From Magnolia sinica (taxonomy: Eukaryota; Streptophyta; Magnoliopsida; Magnoliales; Magnoliaceae): a stretch of DNA of 64,000 bases. A program made the position numbers and the translations under genes. Position 1 is the stretch's first letter. Every line of letters starts with the position of its first letter. The DNA lies in the NCBI RefSeq assembly GCF_029962835.1, contig NC_080577.1, forward strand, positions 30,424,501 through 30,488,500. The letters are read 5' to 3'. Positions 12,300 through 24,714 of this stretch are shown piece by piece. The notes under the pieces were generated by a model. The model did no database searches, had not been told where the DNA came from, and saw only the letters and a list, made by a program, of their open reading frames with translations.

Positions 12300-13541
12300 C
12301 AACAGCGCCACGTGTCCTTAATTTCCGCGTAAAAGCTGTTCTTCTTCAACGACTATGCTATTCTCTCTCTCTCTCTCTCTCTCTCCGAACAGCAAGCAAG
12401 AGAGACTTTTCCAAGGGACGAAGCCTGCCTCTGTCTCATACAACAACAAATCAGAGGTATTGGATTTTGAAATTTCTTTTGAATCTGGGTTTCTTGGTAG
12501 AATAACCAAATCAGTAATTTTGGAAATCTCAAAAAGTTCTTTTTTTTTTTTTTGGAATTTTGTGTGTGGAGTTTCATAGATTTCTGCAAATTTGTTTTTT
12601 GAATATTGGAAGATTGCTGGGTTGGGATTTTGGGGAGAATTTGAACGTGGGTTTTTTCATATATAAACTGGAGTTAGGGTTTCAGGAGGTCTGGATTTGG
12701 GTTTTCGAGACGTGATTTTGGGTCCTTTTGAGAAATTCTGCTGATTTTGGATTTAGGTCTTCCGAAATTGGCGAATTGGGATTCTAGTTAGGGTTTGAAT
12801 TTAGGCCTTCTGACGGGAAATCAGGTTTGGGTTTTCGGAGAATTTTGATTGGGGGGTGCGGAGGTGGATTAGAAAAGAAGGGTTTACGGAGAAGTTAGGT
12901 TAGGTTTTATATAGAGATTTATGTTGAATTGCAAATTTGCAACCCGGTTGAGGTATTTTGGGTGGTATTTGGATTTGGGTTTCGTTAAGAGTATTGAGGT
13001 GTTTATTTCTGGTTTTCGATGAGTTTTTGCTGAATTATGATTAGTTTTTAGAGTTTGATTTGGATTGGGATTTGCCGATATTCTTTGGGTTTAGGATATT
13101 AGAAAGTCCTACAAGTTGGCTCTTGGCCTTCAAATCTTATTAAGTTTCGGCTTAAAATCGAGTCTTGGATTTTGGGATGAATGTATTAGGATTTTTGGAC
13201 TCACCAATCAAAAATATATTTTATGATTTTGGGGTAAATATATTAGGCTCTTGGCCTTCAATTCTATTGATGTTTTCATTTGGTTCTTTGTAGATAGAGA
13301 AAATCAGATCTTTCAATCAGACTTATCCTTTTTGTAGATTCTGTTTGGAGTAGCTAACTTTGATTCTTTTTCTTCTTTTTATTTTTTATTTTTTCCTTTT
13401 ATTTAATTCAGATAGGCTTTATTTGAACTAGGATTCTGAAGGAGGTTATATTATTGTCAAGAGAAAGGCTAAATTAGAGTTTCTAGAGAGGCCAAATTTG
13501 GCTTGTAGTGGCTTGAATTTGGAAATTCGGGATCTATAAAT
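12300..13541 (+). promoter_or_regulatory. TOL2: 5' leader of the TOM1-like gene with a leader intron
   Basis: A CT tract at 12361-12390 marks a typical plant pyrimidine-rich leader. A probable donor (CAGAG|GTATTGG, near 12456) pairs with a strong acceptor TTTATTTAATTCAG ending at 13410, giving a leader intron of about 950 bp that is T-rich as plant introns are. The leader then resumes and runs to the ATG at 13542. No clear TATA box is seen. Splice positions are inferred from consensus only. Confidence 0.5.
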
Positions 13542-14445
13542 ATGGATAAGTTGAAGTTGGCTGCTTTGGGTGAGCGTTTGAAGGTTGGGGGTGAGCGTTT
13601 GAAGATTGGGGGTGCTCAAGTGAGTCGGTCAATTAGTGAAAAAATGAAGGAGATTCTGCAAGGCCCAACGCAGGAAGCAAAAATGGTCGATGAAGCTACG
13701 TCAGAAAGCTTGGAAGAGCCCAACTGGGGTTTAAATCTGCGGATCTGTGCTTTGCTTAATGCCGATGAACTGAGTGGGCCAGAATTAGTGAGGCAAATAA
13801 AGAAGAAGATTGCTAGTAAGAACACAGTGTGCCAGAAATTGAGCCTTGATCTGTTGGAGACTTGTGCTATGAATTGTGATAAGGTGTTCTCGGAGATTGC
13901 ATCCGAAAAGGTTTTGGATGACATGGTGAGGATGATTGATAATCCACAGACACATTACAGTAATGGGCAGAGAGCTATGCAGCTTATTCAGGCATGGGGC
14001 GAGTCTGACGAACTTGGTTACCTGCCTGTTTTTCACCAGACTTATATGGTAATCTCTGTTGGTTATTTTCCTTATTTTTACTCTTGCACTGATAAGTTGT
14101 CAGGTTCTTTGTGTGTGTGTGTGTGTGTGCATGCGTGTGTGTTTTATTGCAAACATTAGTATGCAAATCACGTCGGTTCTCGAAGTCAGGGTGCACTTGG
14201 TTACACCAAATATCATGAACTGTCATAATATTCTGCACCAAATCAGACAACTTAATCATGAAATTCCATAATATTTGGTGCAAATATCACTTAATAACAA
14301 TAGGATATCAAGAAAAGGTCTTTGTGTACTCTGAATATCGGTATTACGGGGTGTATCAGCCCAAGCAAAAAATGATATGATACGGAGAGTCAAACAATCA
14401 AAGAAAAATTTCTGAAAAAGAGAAAATTGAGATATTCATGAATTT

Positions 14446-14499
<54 letters not shown>

Positions 14500-17400
14500 G
14501 TATTTTGGACGTGTATTAATGGTTTATCATACCATGCTTTGATTAGTATGGTGTCTTTTGGCTTTGCCTATTGGAAGTCAACCAATTGAACAAAAATAAA
14601 GCCTGATGTGGTGAATTAGGTCCTAACATTGAAATACAACTAAAAGAAGATAAAAACCTGGGGGAAAAGGTAAACCTTTACCCCTATTTTTTATTATTTT
14701 ATTATTTTTATTTTTTTTTTAATTTTTAATTATCCATAGTGGTCCTTTCCACTTCAATTCATCGAATGCAACTCAAATCTTTTGTTTTGATCCCCAAAAT
14801 AGGCTTAGATCATCATCATCGTCGCCTTAACCCAACTAACTAGGGTTAGCTATGCGAATCCTGTTCCGCCATTCAACTGTATGAAGAGCCATAACTTCAG
14901 TTTGACCATAGCTCATCAAGTCTTTTCGTACTACCTCCACCCACATCGTTTTGGGCCTTCCCTTGCCCTTTTATACCCTTCAATTTGGACCAACTCACTC
15001 CGTCAAACCGAGACAATTATTGGTCTCCATTGCACATTAACCATCTTAGGGGCCATTTGATGGTAAGAAAAGTTGGAGCCCGGACTGCCTTGTCTAGGCT
15101 TACGATGATTTAGGGAATAATCCAGTCGTTCGTCAAGAGATATTCTGTCTAGAAAACATTCTTTCCTTCCCTCTCTTTCCCTCCCTCTACATACCCAAGT
15201 TTGGTGACATTCAAACCATCAATGACATTGGGATTGTGATTTTAACCCCTTGGATCAAATATCAGCTTGATTCACAACTTAGGTGGATCACATTTCTGGC
15301 AATAGTGGGGATGGGGACAAACACCAAATATTGTGCATGGAGCCATAAGATTGTCTAAATATCAAATCCAACTTGCTAATCAGGTTCCTCCCACCAGGAG
15401 GGGTCAAATATTTCAATAATTGAAAACTTAGGTGGGCCACAACACTCAGTTTTAAGGGGTTAGCCCGTGATTTTGCATAATATTTTTATACTGTATGAAC
15501 TAAGTTTTTAATTGAGTTTTTTTTTTTTTTTGGTACCGTGGATTAAGAGGAGAAGCTAGGGCTGAGTGGATTAATGGGCTTCATAGAGCTGAGTGTTTGA
15601 AAGAAAGAAAGAAAAAAATAAAGGACCTAGATAGGCTTCAACAAACAGGCTCGTTCTTCTCACACCAGGCAGATTACAACAAACAGCAAACAGGTGACTA
15701 GGGCAACATTGGCCTAGCTAGACAAGACTAGGAGAGGCCCGGCTAGATAGGTTATCCGAGTGTCAACTTTTGCTGCTACCAAATGGGCCTTAAGTCTACT
15801 TCCCCTCATCCTATTACCTATTGGTGCGGCTACTTCTAAGTTTTCTCGAATGCATTCATTTCTAATTTTATCTTTCCTCTATGGTTACATCCAATCTGAG
15901 CTTACTTCCAAGCTTCATCCATGGTTCAAATGAAAAAAAAAGGGAGGAAAATTATTATTATTTTTTTTATTATTTCGTTTAAGATTTGGGCCTTTATCAG
16001 CATATTGGCCCGTCTACTATTTTGATAAAATGACAAGATCAAATTGGTCGGACTTATTTAAAATTACCCAACACCTCCCAGGACCATATACTAAAGTTGG
16101 GATAAGGCTTTAGATGATGATGATCAGATTGGGTGGACTTACATGATTGGCTGAATTGCACGTAAAATGTGCTGATTGAGGAGTCCAGGTGGACTTTAGG
16201 TATGTGATCCTGGGAGGTGTTAACTTTAAATAATTCTAACAACTTAAAATGATTCTTAATTATGCAGACCTGAGGCTGTTTCAACACATGCAATTCTTGT
16301 TAAGTAGGCTTTAGTTACATGTTGTATAAGGTCTTTGTATTATGAGGCAACCTTCTTATTGGAAGGACTCTAGGCCCCTTTTTAGCTCAACCCCCTCAAA
16401 AGGTGCAGGCACAAACTATATAGAGTGCTGTGTTTCCATGTTCTCTGTTTCAATAAATCTTGGTTATGCATATCAATATATCTACTATTGCGCATATAGA
16501 TCTCTGTCCAAAGACTATTTTGAATGCTGTTGATAATCAAGTTGCTTCTTCACCCACCTATTCTTCATAAACCTAGATAATAGGATGTACTAGTTCCAGA
16601 GTTCCATATGATCCATATGTTCAGATTGATGAAGGCCATTCAACGTCTAGATTGTAAATCTTGACCATATTGATGGTCCAATATGGCTGATGGAAGACCT
16701 GGATCAAATCCATGGCCTGATGGCCTTATCTATGGTCTGATTGGATTTTGGGGCCCATGGATTAAACTAGATGACCTTAACTAATCGCCGTTAGACGTTT
16801 CTTCAGTTTAAAGAGGTCCAATTAATCAGCTGGCGGTCCTTATTGCCACACATTTGGTAGTTGAAAGAGTACCATACCCTTAAACCAGGCTGGCTCACTC
16901 GTCAGGCTGTCTGCCCCTGTATTGAAAAGAAAAAAAATGGATGGTTTTCAAATATCTTACCAATCATCCACATTCAAAAGTACATGTGTGGCCTGTGTGA
17001 TGAGTATAGCAGCTTGATTTTCTGATATGGTCATTTTCACATCAAGCACTTCCACCTTATGCTCTACTCAGATTTGTCCTGCATACTTGCCAGGTCAGCA
17101 CATGTACTCTATGTAAAGGTGCATGTGGAGAGGGATGCATATGTTCTTTCCTGAGTTCATGTCAACCAGTGTATTCCTTTTGAAAGCTGGGACAATTAGA
17201 TCTTCAGTCTGATGTTCTACCTGCTCAGGTGGATTGCGGCAATGGTCCAGAGATGGATGAAGCTTCTCATTTACTGTCTTGATTGCTGCTATCTGAATTC
17301 ATCACAATATGGAAACAAAATGCCTTCTAGTGGAAGCAATTCTTCCTATCATCTAATTTATCTAGATTTCTCAAGTTTTTGTATCCAACTACATCTTCAT

Positions 17401-20400
17401 TACCATGTTCAAATTTACTGATGTAACAAGGACACTGCACCATTGAAAGCAAGGATATTGGTGCAGACTTGCATCAACAAAAATCTTATTGTCAAACCCT
17501 AAATTTATCGTTCTCTTGTGGGATAAATTAAATGCTATTTATGTGACATAACTGTTTTTATATTTCTCTTGAGTATATTTTCTGTCATACTCTTTCAGGA
17601 ACTAGTATCTTATATGATAGATATATTTTGTTGGGGGAAACACTACCATAGCTTGCGGTAGTGTCATCCAGTGTGGGCCCCATCATGATGTATTCATAGA
17701 ATTCCACCCATTAGATCTGCCCAATTGTGTTTGGAGGAGCCCAAAATTCAGGGGAATCTGTGGTCAGGAGGGGTTGCCTACTCTTGATTGTGATAGGACC
17801 TGCCTGAGTTGGGGAATGGCCTGATTTCTTCATCTTGGTGGGATGCATCACTTGCATGGATTGGATGACATAAAAGCAGCATGCAGTCTGATAATTGATG
17901 TTGAGCATCCCCTTGCTCAAGGTCCATGATGGGGTAGCATATAATGGATGGATTTAATATCATGCAAACATCACCTATGGGGCCTACATAGATCAACACT
18001 ATATGAGCTTATGTTAGTGGCAACAAGTGTTTGAAATATCGCTATCACGTTACGTGTTACATCCTTGGGATACAGATACATATCGGTTATCGCATAGGAT
18101 ATGTGTTTGTATTGGGTAAGTTATCACACATTTTGGGAACATGGGGAAACATTGGGAAAATGGTTGAATTTTTCAATGAAACTTCAGGGATTGTTAAAAA
18201 AAACCTTAATACATACTTTTAAATCATAACATCTCAAAAAAGATGTGAACATAATAGGATTCCTTTGTATCGGGTCCTAAGCTATGCGTTGTCTGACTGA
18301 ACTAATGCAATTATATTCAAATTAAATGCATAATAGTTGGAGTGTTGATGGGGACATCACGTGCACGCACGCCGCCCCCTACGCATGTACACACGAAGGA
18401 GGGCCCCACCGTCAATCTGGATCGATGATGATGTCCAGGGAGGGGCCCCATGCTAGAAGACGGAGTTTTTGTTCAAAAAAATGGGCCCGATAATCAAGAA
18501 AAGCCCATCATGGGATCTCATGATCATGGCCCGCTAGTCGGATTGATTTCGTATTTTAGGTTTTGCTTATTGTTATTATTTAGAACATCATGAACGTTTT
18601 AGATTTCTTTGTTTGGTTTTTATTTTAGTTTACTTCATCGCCAAGTAATAAGTTGCGCACATGGTGCGAGTTTTGGGGTATAGGGTTTTCCTATAAATAG
18701 GCACCCTTGTAGTTCTTTTCATTCATTGAAGATTAATAAAAATTCTGCGTTTTCCTGCTCTCTAAGTTGTGAAGCCTTATTGGGTGCGAAGCCCTCTCTT
18801 CATCGAAGGGTTAATTACCGTGGTGCGAAGCCACATCTATCCCAATACTCCCAACCATCACCATCTCTACTGCCCATCTTCTACCATCCCTTGTTCTCAT
18901 CTCACCCCATCATCTACACTTCAAATCAATTATATTGCAGCAATTCTCCTCTCTACGTCAGAATTTCAGAATCTGGCTCTACAAGAGGGCTGAAACTTCG
19001 ACGGAGCACCACGCACAAACCGTACATCGGATCGAGCTGAGATTTGGGGGTTTTGGAGTCCATCCCTAGCTGACCAGAGCCAAGGTGACCTTTTTCTGAA
19101 TAGTGGGCCCCACACACGTGCGGCCGTGATCATACGCACGTGCGTTTGGGCCATTGTTGTTGTCCACGCGTGCGATACTTCTCTGGTTTCTCTCTCTCCT
19201 CTCTCACTCCGTTTTCACCCAAAATCCCTAAACCTAACCCTAAATTACTCAAATCCTCAATTTTATGCCCCTTTTCTTACCCTAGGGTTCCTTGATTTAA
19301 AATTGGTGAATCAATTGGATTAGGGACTGATTACTATGCATGTGTGGATGATTATTTCTTATCTTTGAGTATCGTTTGGTTCATAATTTTTATTGATCCA
19401 GCCCTATCATGTGTAGGCCTGGACCCGCATAGATTCCTCTTAATTGAATGTTTAGACTTTCATGTGGGATATGGAATTTGTGTAATTGTTTTTGAACTAA
19501 CGTGATCTTAAGCCTGAAATCTCGCATATCATATTTAATTTTCATGTCCTGCATCAAGTGTATGTGATGATCATTTCATCAAACACTCGTAAATACTTTG
19601 AAATTAGTCTCAATTGACTGCTGGTTGAAGAGAAATTTCGTAAAAAATAAAACAATTAATTTAATAATATTCTATTACTTTTTAATTAAAAAATTATTTT
19701 TATTTTTTGAAAATTGACTAGGACTTAGCAAATCAATAGATCAGCCCTCATACATGCTTAGTTTCATGTTTGGAGTGTAACATTGCAAGCAATTTGGGAG
19801 AAATTGGGGAAATTTCCCAAATCGGACTACCAATACTCAAAATTTGAAATTGGAGTGTATGTAATGATCATTTCATAAAAAACTCCTAAATACTACGAAA
19901 TTAGTCTCAATTGATAGCTAGTTGAAGGAAAATTTTGAAAAACAAAACATGGAGAACATGAAAAGCCAATGGATATCGAAATCAAAGCTCCAACTCCATG
20001 ATTTTTCATGCAAAACAGGAAGAACCAATGGATTTATAACTATTTGCCACTAATTTTACATAATTTCAAAAAAAAAAAAAAGGGATTAGAAATTGAAGAT
20101 GCTCACCGGATTGAACATGTGGGATATATCGGCACTACTTGTGCGTTTCGTATGGCACAAGTGGGATACAAGATATATCGTGGGATATATCGGCTGATAT
20201 CATCAATATTTAAAACATTGGTGGCAACACCCATTCTGTTGTGGAGCACTTTCGATATGTCATCATGTCAGATATTCGAAGTCGCCGTGCTTGATACATT
20301 GTATCTGACATTGACTAGTTGCATAGGAATATAAGATTGTGAACTCATGCATCTTATTGCTGTTCTTTTTTATTTTTAGTTTAATTTATTTATTTACTTC

Positions 20401-21708
20401 AGCTTACTCTTAATGGAGTCCAAATAAATTGAATTGTTTTCTTCAAATACATAGTACCAACATCTTCGATTATAATACCATTTTCAGAGTTTGAAGGCAA
20501 GAGAAACACCATTTTCCATTCAAGATGATGGGAATTCGGTGCCCATATTTTCTTCAATGGAGTCGGCAGTTGATCAGGAACCACTACCTCTTCCTGACGC
20601 ATATCCTCACTCCAACATGGATGACCACATTACGGATCAGCATCTCCTTGCCCATCATAGTGTCACCCTTTCAGCAGAAGAAAAGAAAGAAATTCTTGTT
20701 GTCACTCGAAACAGCATTGAACTTCTTTCTTCCATGTTGAATTCTGAGAACGAACAGAAGCACATTAAGGTAATCCCATTCACTGTGTTTTCGTGGTTGG
20801 TATGCATTTTTCTCCCCCATTTATATGCTCATCTTGACCCATATGATGGTAGCTGCTGTTATTTCAAGCTTTCATCAGTGCAGCCGACCGGTTGGTTATT
20901 TTGTGCGCTTTTGTGAAGTAATGTATTCCAGATTCTCTTGGGTTGGTCCACCTTATCAGTAGGGACCTATGTAACTGGATGATTCCATGTCTAGCAAACA
21001 AGTTGTGGCCCTCCTAATGAGCAGACTGGACTAATGAGGTGCGTACATAGCTGATGTGGCCTGTATGATGAATGCCTTGCGGGTCCCACTGAAATCCAGT
21101 GGGCTTGGGACTGGCAACAGCTTGTTAGGATTCATGAGAAAAATCTGTGGCCAAAGTCTGATGCAGGCTGGCAACAGAAGCTCAATGCAACCCTCCTTTA
21201 TCCAGGCTTGGGCCCAGCAATGAGGACACAGAACTCCCACTGGCAGAAATCTTTTGATGCATCCCAGCGAGTAGGCTTTGCTTTTCTATTAACCCCTTCT
21301 CACCTAAGCAAATGAAAAACATAGAAACTGCTATAGACACCTAAGCAGCGCACATCACTGACTCCAGTGTTGGCTTCCATACAGATGCAGGATGATCTGA
21401 CATTGAGCATGCTAGACAAGTGCAAGGAGTCGCAGCCCATCATACAGAGGATCATTGAGACCACCACCGACGACGAGGGGATGCTATTTGAGGCTCTAAA
21501 TCTTCACGAAGAGCTCCAAAACATTCTTTCCATGAATGCAGAGATCGAGGACGCAGCTCCACCAGTTTCGGTTCCATCAGATGCACAGACCCCAGACACT
21601 TCCGTCGCTCCCGGCAATTCTATCGGTCAGGTCACTGCACCGGAAAAGGAGGGTGAAAAGCTCATTTCCTCTGCAGCAGAGAGTAGTAAAATCAGCAGTG
21701 GTTCCTAG
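13542..21708 (+). CDS. TOL2: TOM1-like protein (VHS + GAT domains), TOL2-like; join(13542..14048,20488..20769,21391..21708)
   Basis: Three coding exons join in phase 0 to give 368 aa. Exon 1 ends CTTATATG|GT, exon 2 starts TTTTCAG|AGT and ends ATTAAG|GT, exon 3 starts GATGCAG|GAT and ends in TAG. Residues about 45-170 form a VHS domain (MVDEATSESLEEPNWGLNLR, LSLDLLETCAMNCDKVFSEI, AWGESDELGYLPVFHQTYM). Residues about 225-305 form a GAT domain (EKKEILVVTRNSIELLSSML, then DDLTLSMLDKCKESQPII, DEGMLFEALNLHEELQNIL). TOM1-like proteins bind ubiquitinated membrane cargo and act as an ESCRT-0-like step in endosomal sorting in plants. Length and N-terminus (MDKLKLAALGERLK) fit Arabidopsis TOL2 best. 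The N-terminus has a 24-bp tandem duplication (GERLKVGG/GERLKIGG). The C-terminal tail is short and low-complexity; a further alternative exon is possible. Confidence 0.9.
14451..14497. repeat. (CT)n microsatellite in TOM1-like intron
   Basis: An uninterrupted run of CT dinucleotides. Confidence 0.95.
14805..15910 (-). mobile_element. RTE-type LINE 3' fragment, split by a Harbinger MITE
   Basis: On the minus strand the sequence ends AGTTGGGTTAAGGCGACGAT followed by a GATGATGATGATC tail, the usual 3' end of plant RTE LINEs. The body (14830-15048) continues after the inserted MITE at about 15793-15910 (TCTACTTCCCCTCATCCT, CGAATGCATTCATTTCT). A second, plus-oriented tail (AGTTGGGATAAGGCTTTAGA then GATGATGATC) sits at about 16095-16122. 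Confidence 0.6.
15049..15789. mobile_element. PIF/Harbinger-like MITE with TTA target duplication
   Basis: The left end GGGGCCATTTGATGGTA and the right end TACCAAATGGGCC are inverted repeats, flanked by TTA on both sides (15046-15048 and 15790-15792), as expected for Harbinger elements. The flanks outside the TTA rejoin into one continuous LINE sequence, which supports the boundaries. Confidence 0.7.
15910..17635. other. TOL2: TOM1-like intron 1, middle part, no gene seen
   Basis: AT-rich intron sequence with the plus-oriented RTE tail near 16100. Short open frames here (for example near 16342 and 17212) have no recognisable motif. Confidence 0.4.
17640..18000. repeat. Foldback MITE copy in TOM1-like intron
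   Basis: It starts GTGTGGGCCCCATCATGATG and ends GGGGCCTACATAGATCAACA, so the arms are inverted. The interior differs from other copies and may be a related subfamily. Confidence 0.5.
18346..18900 (+). repeat. Possible solo LTR (TGTTGATGGGG...) inside the MULE-like element
   Basis: It starts TGTTGATGGGGACATCACG. A TATA-like TTCCTATAAATAGGCACC lies at about 18690-18707, followed by GAAGATTAATAAAAATTCTG, the arrangement of a plant retrotransposon LTR promoter. I could not find a matching CA end with a target duplication, so the right boundary is open. Confidence 0.35.
19555..19950. repeat. Two direct copies of an about 95-bp block
   Basis: GATCATTTCATCAAACACTC (from about 19568) and GATCATTTCATAAAAAACTC (from about 19865) begin two similar stretches. 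Both continue through GAAATTAGTCTCAATTGA and into GTTGAAG and an A-rich end. Confidence 0.7.
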
Positions 21709-23750
21709 AAATCAAGGGTGTGGAAGTATCAGTTTTGATGTATAGGAGGTATGGATAATTGATAATTAGGTATGGAACTATTTTGGCGTACTATTATGAA
21801 TTGGTATGCTTCTTGCTAAAACAGATTTCCATTATCATAGAATGCTCAGGCGGAACGCTTGTAGTACTACTACCATCCAGGTTTCCGGTTTTTACAAGTG
21901 GTGCCCAGGATTCAGCTGTCCAAATTGTTGCCCCTGTGGGCCCTGCACAAAAAATGCCACAGATGGAAAGATGCTAACAAGGCCCCAAGGCCAGATGGCT
22001 AAGAAAGAAAATGCAGTAGCATGTTCCAAGAAAAAGAAAAAGAAAAGGCTGGATTTTTTTTCTATGAGATCTGGGGAAGTTTTGGTGGATGGGCCATGCA
22101 GGGTGAAACCCATCTTATTGTTGGTGCAGAGCACTGAACTTCGGGCCCCACTTTGCGCAAACTAACCTGAAGGTAGTGTAAAAGCTCCCACCGGAGCATT
22201 GTGCATTCCTATTTACTGAATGCCAGGAATTTTTATTCAAAGTTTTAAACTCCTGTTTAGAATTAACTAAGATTGGTATACAATAGGTAGATCAAACATG
22301 CTTTTTGTTATTTATCAGCAGCTATACATTATTTTCTACGTGTGTCCCACCTGATGAGACGATGAGGCTGATTTTTTAGTAGTGACTATACATTATTTTT
22401 ATGATGTGGCTCACCTGATGAATAAATGATGCTGATTTTTGCACAATGTGGGTGGGTGGATGGCCGTGGGATTTGGAATCTTTTCATTCCCCCAAACATC
22501 GTTCACATGATGGAGCTCTCTTGGATTGGGGACACCCAAAGTAATAATAATAATGATAATAATCTTGTATTGAACATTTTAATGCTTTGATCATATAAAG
22601 ATTATCATGGCGTATGTATTCCAACCTAAAGAGTCAATCAATGGGAAGGATCTTGGGAGCTTTTATTTATTAATATACAGTACAAAGCAGGATCCATCAT
22701 ATAAACGGCTTGGGTAATTGGGACTTGAGACTAGATTCAAACGACTGATGTCACAACGTATGCTATCACCATCGCAAACATGGTAACAGTAAAACAGATC
22801 CAGCTTGTGATAGCAACCAATGCCAGAAAACATGATGCAGGTGGGGCTGTGGTACACCAACTGTAATTTTTCATTCAGTACAATCAATGTTTCTAGTATT
22901 TAAGCTATTATATTATTTAATTAGTGAAACTAGATGATGATGATAATAATAATAATAATCTAAGTTAATCGTTTTCTGGGAGAAAGGGTTTGGCTAGAGT
23001 GTGAGGATTGATACTTGGGCAGTTTGAAATTGTACATGTGGCATGCATCACCTTAGTCAAACCGTTCCAAGTTGTAGGAACAAACTTAAGTTCGTTGTCA
23101 AATTTTAAATTGATTTGTATTATGATCCCTGATAAATAAGCATTTTTTGGTTGAATGCTTCAACCAGCCATTAAATATCCATCAATCAATCAATTCAAAG
23201 ATCAAATAAATATATTTTTAATTAAGATTCATCTCAATCGAAATGCAAGACTTGTATAGTTTCATTTCAGTTCATTCTCTTCCATGTGTATAAATTTTAG
23301 TGCTAGTGTATCATGATCTTACTCTACCAAATGTATTAAAAATTTTAATCTTGTACAGCATGAAAGATAGGCAGTTGAGATTGAGCGGAGAAGCATAATA
23401 GGTCCAGTCATCATCATCATCTTGAATCTCGTATTCAATTGGCCCCCACTGAGGATTGCCTATGATTTCAAATTACTTTGGTTTGATAAATGGCTAATAA
23501 AAAACCGACAACTTTAACAAAATGGCCCACATTCAAAGGATTAGGGACACCCTGGAGCTGTCGATTAGCTGATATCTAATGAATATGAAATAATTGGTGG
23601 TTTTGATTTGAGGATTTTTGTAAATAAGATATTATTAATATTTGGTTTATGACCTACCTCAATTGGATTACACAATTGGATGGTATAATTTTAATTACAT
23701 ATATGCCACGTGTATAATGAAAGTCTATGCCTATCATCCATCATCCATTG
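21709..23750. other. TOM1-like 3' region and intergenic DNA
   Basis: The 3' untranslated region follows the stop at 21706-21708; no clear AATAAA near the end is decisive. AT-rich sequence with short ATA/GAT trinucleotide runs (near 22540, 22935, 23410) follows. I see no further gene. Confidence 0.4.
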
Positions 23751-23756
23751 CGAGTA

Positions 23757-24180
23757 GGGGTGGCAATGGGGGTAGGTTCGATCCATTTACTAAATGGGCC
23801 AATAATTCTGGCTCAAAATAGATCCGTGACCCAACTTTGCCCTTTAAATTGTAATGGAGTGCATCATGACCACACTTGGGTTTAAAAAATGGAATATGAG
23901 GTTAAAGGTATGCCCAGCACAGCTCAATTGGTGAATATATACATGCATCATGGGAATATATCTATGCTTATTGTTTGTTAATTTATTTTGGGTTTGTCTG
24001 GGTTGGTTGGGTCATTTGGTGCAACTCATGGTTAAGCTATCGGGGCAGGTCTGGTCAGGTAGGGTTCAGCCCTAGCCCATCCCGTTTACTTAAACCGGCC
24101 ATATTTCTAACCCATGCCCGATGCACTACCTATCTTCGCCCAAACCTGGATACCCAATAGGTTGGGTAGTTGACGTATGG
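23757..24180. repeat. GGGTGGCAATGGG-type repeat, probable hAT MITE remnant
   Basis: It starts AGGGGTGGCAATGGGGGTAG and contains inverted CAGCCCTAGCCCATCCCG-like sequence, a pattern common to short plant hAT elements. Ends and target duplication are not resolved. Confidence 0.35.
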
Positions 24181-24183
24181 GGC

Positions 24184-24186
<3 letters not shown>

Positions 24187-24227
<41 letters not shown>

Positions 24228-24557
24228 GGAATAGGAATGCTCACCTGTGCACCTTCTTACGTGAGCACCTGTCCATGCCTTTGCACACGTGTCATGGGTA
24301 CGGAATACGAACGGTCCACCTGATGTGGCACCCTTTGAAACCTCGTGGGCCTAATTTTCAGCCTGTTCAAAAATTCTAGTGGGCCATAGCAAAGAGAAAT
24401 GCAAATCAATGGAAGAAACTGTTACCTTTTGCCATGGCCCACCAGAGTTTTGGATTGGGCTGAAAGTCGGGCTTATAAGGTTTCAAGGGGTGCCACATCA
24501 TGTTGACGGTTCAGATTTTGTGCTGATGACACGTGTGCAAAGGTGCACAGGTGAGCA

Positions 24558-24600
<43 letters not shown>
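24187..24600. repeat. MITE with GCTCACCTGTGCACC inverted ends, bracketed by (CT)n tracts
   Basis: About 24236-24557 has perfect 15-bp inverted ends GCTCACCTGTGCACC/GGTGCACAGGTGAGC. Inner inverted pieces include GCACACGTGTCA/TGACACGTGTGC and TTTGAAACCTCGTGGGCC with its degenerate partner. Long CT runs lie on both sides (24187-24218 and about 24560-24592), followed by an AT run. Confidence 0.75.
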
Positions 24601-24615
<15 letters not shown>

Positions 24616-24714
24616 AAATGTTACTACAAGGTCGAGCGCATGAAACCTTAATATAAGTTCCAGACGTGTCTTATATTGCACCGTTCTAGCGCTTTAGAAA
24701 AAGGCAAAATGTAT

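Larger units (their letters stand above)
18026..20220. mobile_element. MULE-like element with perfect 9-bp target duplication
   Basis: A 2.2-kb block is flanked by the direct repeat GTGGCAACA at 18017-18025 and 20221-20229. A 9-bp duplication is typical of Mutator-like elements. The ends are imperfect inverted repeats: left AGTGTTTGAAATATCGCTAT, right (minus strand) CAATGTTTTAAATATTGATG. Subterminal regions on both sides are rich in GATATATCG-type motifs. No MURA transposase is visible. An LTR-like segment and a 95-bp duplicated block lie inside. Confidence 0.6.

Noticed and set aside
13984-14283. Open frames around the end of TOM1-like exon 1
   Set aside because: They run through intron microsatellite (GT)n or antisense to the exon.
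17180-17330. Possible exon (LQSDVLPAQVDCGNGPEMDE)
   Set aside because: Composition is slightly coding-like but no family is recognisable and it does not fit the TOM1-like protein.
24170-24651. Two open frames across the CT-flanked MITE
   Set aside because: They read through inverted-repeat and CT sequence with no motif.
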